In this document: in pieces, positions 44,441-45,571 of the stretch
How the letters are laid out: each line of letters opens with the position of its first letter
Numbering within the stretch: the first letter of the stretch is position 1
NCBI GenBank assembly: GCA_016000265.1
Contig: JAECRL010000013.1
Span: forward strand, 71,387-116,957
Source: Burkholderiales bacterium
GTDB lineage: Bacteria; Pseudomonadota; Gammaproteobacteria; Burkholderiales; Burkholderiaceae_C
Direction of reading: 5' to 3'
Length of the DNA stretch: 45,571 bases
Translations under genes and position numbers: made by a program
The notes under the pieces: generated by a model
What the model was told of the DNA's origin: nothing
Databases searched by the model: none
Seen by the model: only the letters and a program-made list of their open reading frames with translations

Positions 44441-44863
44441 TCAACCCTCGGCGTCGGCCTCTTCCTCATCTGACGCGGGGGCTGAGGCCTTCGAAGCTGG
44501 CGTTGCAACCGGACGAGGCACCACCGGCGCCACCCCCTCCAGCTTGTTCTCCCGCATGTATTCATCCATTTCACGCCAACCGGCAAAAACAGACGACTTG
44601 TCTGCCTTCGGGTTCAGGACGTAACAATCCTCGATCGCCCGCATCGCGTGTCGGCACGCACTGCCCACCGCCTTCGCTTCGGCGAGCTGACGCTCCGCCG
44701 TCTTACCCGGCGTGTCGATGCCGAGCTGGTCGCAACCACTCAGCGCCAGCAAGGCACCGAAGCAAGCGAGCCAAGCCAGCCGACTCGGACGTGACGCCCG
44801 ATCACCATCGAATCCGACACGGACCCGACGAAACTCGATGGAGTGGTGGTGCTTGATTGGCAT
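44441..44863 (-). CDS. Small conserved lipoprotein of unknown function
   Basis: Not recognised by function. The protein has a hydrophobic signal segment ending in a lipobox (LLALSGC), then a short helical domain with paired cysteines (GSACRHAMRAIEDCYVLNP) and FAGWREMDEYMRENKLEG, and a Pro/Ala/Ser/Asp/Glu-rich tail. It resembles small Burkholderiales lipoproteins in which the same Cys-helix-Cys segment precedes KADKS-type residues. The start is uncertain: ATG at 44863 gives 140 residues with an overlong basic leader, ATG at 44911 is longer still, and a start nearer the hydrophobic segment may be correct. Confidence 0.65.
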   Translation of the reverse strand: MPIKHHHSIEFRRVRVGFDGDRASRPSRLAWLACFGALLALSGCDQLGIDTPGKTAERQLAEAKAVGSACRHAMRAIEDCYVLNPKADKSSVFAGWREMDEYMRENKLEGVAPVVPRPVATPASKASAPASDEEEADAEG

Positions 44864-44976
44864 GCGGGGTCGATGACGATGCGTTGAGGCTTCACACCCA
44901 GGTGCGTTCACAACGTGTATTTCGGCATGCGGCAGGACCAGCTTGAGCCCCCCGCCGAGACTTTCAGACCAGTGCG

Positions 44977-45429
44977 TCAGTGGATCGAGCGGTCTTCGTC
45001 GTCAACGAAGAGTTCATCCAGGATCAGTGCATCGGGCTCTTCGCCCAAGCTCCAGAACACCAGAAGCAACAACACCTTGAAGTCATCCAGCGCAACCGGT
45101 CCGCGGGGAACCGCCAGGACCCGGTCCAGCACCACCTCGCGCAGAACCGGGGTCAAGACACCCGCGCCCTCCAGGAAGTGCAGAAACCCCAGCGCTTCGG
45201 GCCCCAGCCGATCCAACTCGGCGTCGACATAAACGCGCATGCTGAACTCAGAAGGGGTGACCACCGTCGCCTGGGTCAAAGCCTGCAGGCCACCCAACCA
45301 GGTCAACGCTTCGCTGATTTCGTCTGATTCGAACCCCACCGCCGACAACTTCTTGACCAACTGCCCCGACTCGGGACAAGCGTCGGGACGCCAGTAATGC
45401 TCGTAGAGGTAGACCAAGACATCAAACAT
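44977..45429 (-). CDS. smg: Smg family protein (DUF494)
   Basis: A 150-residue cytoplasmic protein matching Smg: MFDVLVYLYEHYW at the start, LVKKLSAVGFESDEISEAL in the middle and the acidic C-terminal segment DALILDELFVDDEDR. Its function is not established; in many proteobacteria it is next to dprA and topA, but here it lies downstream of an rRNA operon end. TATAGT sits six bases before the ATG with no ribosome site, so a leaderless transcript is possible, though no -35 is apparent at normal spacing. Confidence 0.92.
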   Translation of the reverse strand: MFDVLVYLYEHYWRPDACPESGQLVKKLSAVGFESDEISEALTWLGGLQALTQATVVTPSEFSMRVYVDAELDRLGPEALGFLHFLEGAGVLTPVLREVVLDRVLAVPRGPVALDDFKVLLLLVFWSLGEEPDALILDELFVDDEDRSIH

Positions 45430-45506
45430 GAAACCACTATAGCGTAAGGCGCTTCAAGCGATGGCGCAGCAGGGCAAGGCCACAAAAAGGCAGCCCAGAA
45501 ATGACT

Positions 45507-45532
45507 AAAGCCCCTACCGAGGTAGGGGCTTT
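45507..45532 (-). terminator. Terminator of the rRNA operon
   Basis: AAAGCCCCTAC-CGAG-GTAGGGGCTTT, an 11-bp perfect stem with a four-base loop. On the minus strand it follows the 5S end by about 15 bases. Confidence 0.85.
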
Positions 45533-45547
45533 AGGTCTGTATAAGTA

Positions 45548-45571
45548 GCCTGACGATGTCCTACTTTCACA
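45548..45571 (-). rRNA. rrf: 5S ribosomal RNA, 3' end (cut by window edge)
   Basis: Read on the minus strand the edge ends with TGTGAAAGTAGGACATCGTC then AGGC, the conserved 3' end of betaproteobacterial 5S rRNA. Only about 24 bases are inside. The terminator stem follows directly, so an rRNA operon lies to the right and is transcribed leftward. Confidence 0.85.

Noticed and set aside
1..45571. Search for a CRISPR array, insertion sequence, integrase or tRNA
   Set aside because: No spaced repeat array, transposase or integrase-like frame, or tRNA fold was found; the only RNA gene evident is the 5S end at the right edge.

Overview
The window looks like chromosome of a high-GC betaproteobacterium of the order Burkholderiales, most likely the Comamonadaceae/Sphaerotilaceae (Rubrivivax-Leptothrix) side. 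The support is roughly 70% GC, the pgk-pyk-fba-purC / purE-purK-tsaC gene set, the engB / cytochrome c4 / resB-ccsB neighbourhood, two PEP-CTERM proteins, and a 5S rRNA 3' end of betaproteobacterial type at the right edge. Genes are packed tightly, no stretch above 300 bases lacks a gene, and I see no insertion sequence, phage, tRNA or CRISPR array.

Left part (1-8.5 kb): the start of tsaB runs off the left edge. dacB and a SemiSWEET transporter point right. Purine/t6A genes purE-purK-tsaC point left and are followed by an unusual SGNH-like lipoprotein gene. A thioredoxin-TPR protein and a 3-mercaptopyruvate sulfurtransferase point right.

Minor-pilin block (8.7-17.1 kb): one tight rightward operon holds pilE, a GspH/FimT pseudopilin, pilV, pilW, pilX, pilY1 and a small TonB-like protein in the last position. 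These should build the priming and adhesin tip complex of a type IV pilus. A nitrilase-family amidase follows.

Redox and envelope block (18.1-30.4 kb): all leftward except engB. In transcription order it holds cytochrome c4, resB (ccs1), ccsB, a Crp/Fnr regulator whose start overlaps the ccsB stop, a 777-residue periplasmic di-haem cytochrome with an N-terminal IPT/TIG-like domain, a membrane-anchored OB-fold-like protein translationally coupled to it, a small conserved protein, and a TonB-dependent receptor. The receptor leader carries three 11-bp direct repeats and two hairpins. This is the part of the window most likely to hold an undescribed function: cytochrome maturation genes, a regulator, an unfamiliar di-haem enzyme and a dedicated partner sit together.

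Right part (30.6-45.6 kb): a first PEP-CTERM protein with a structured leader, then leftward purC, a glutathione transferase, a Pseudomonas-type secreted lipase, fba and pyk. A rightward set follows: alpha/beta hydrolase, AraC regulator, two tandem PF10118-like proteins carrying a possible di-iron four-helix motif, and a second PEP-CTERM protein. Leftward pgk, azlC-azlD, a small lipoprotein, smg and the end of an rRNA operon close the window. Read leftward, pgk, pyk, fba, purC, purE, purK and tsaC keep one order and one strand but are interrupted, most strikingly by about 25 kb between purC and purE.
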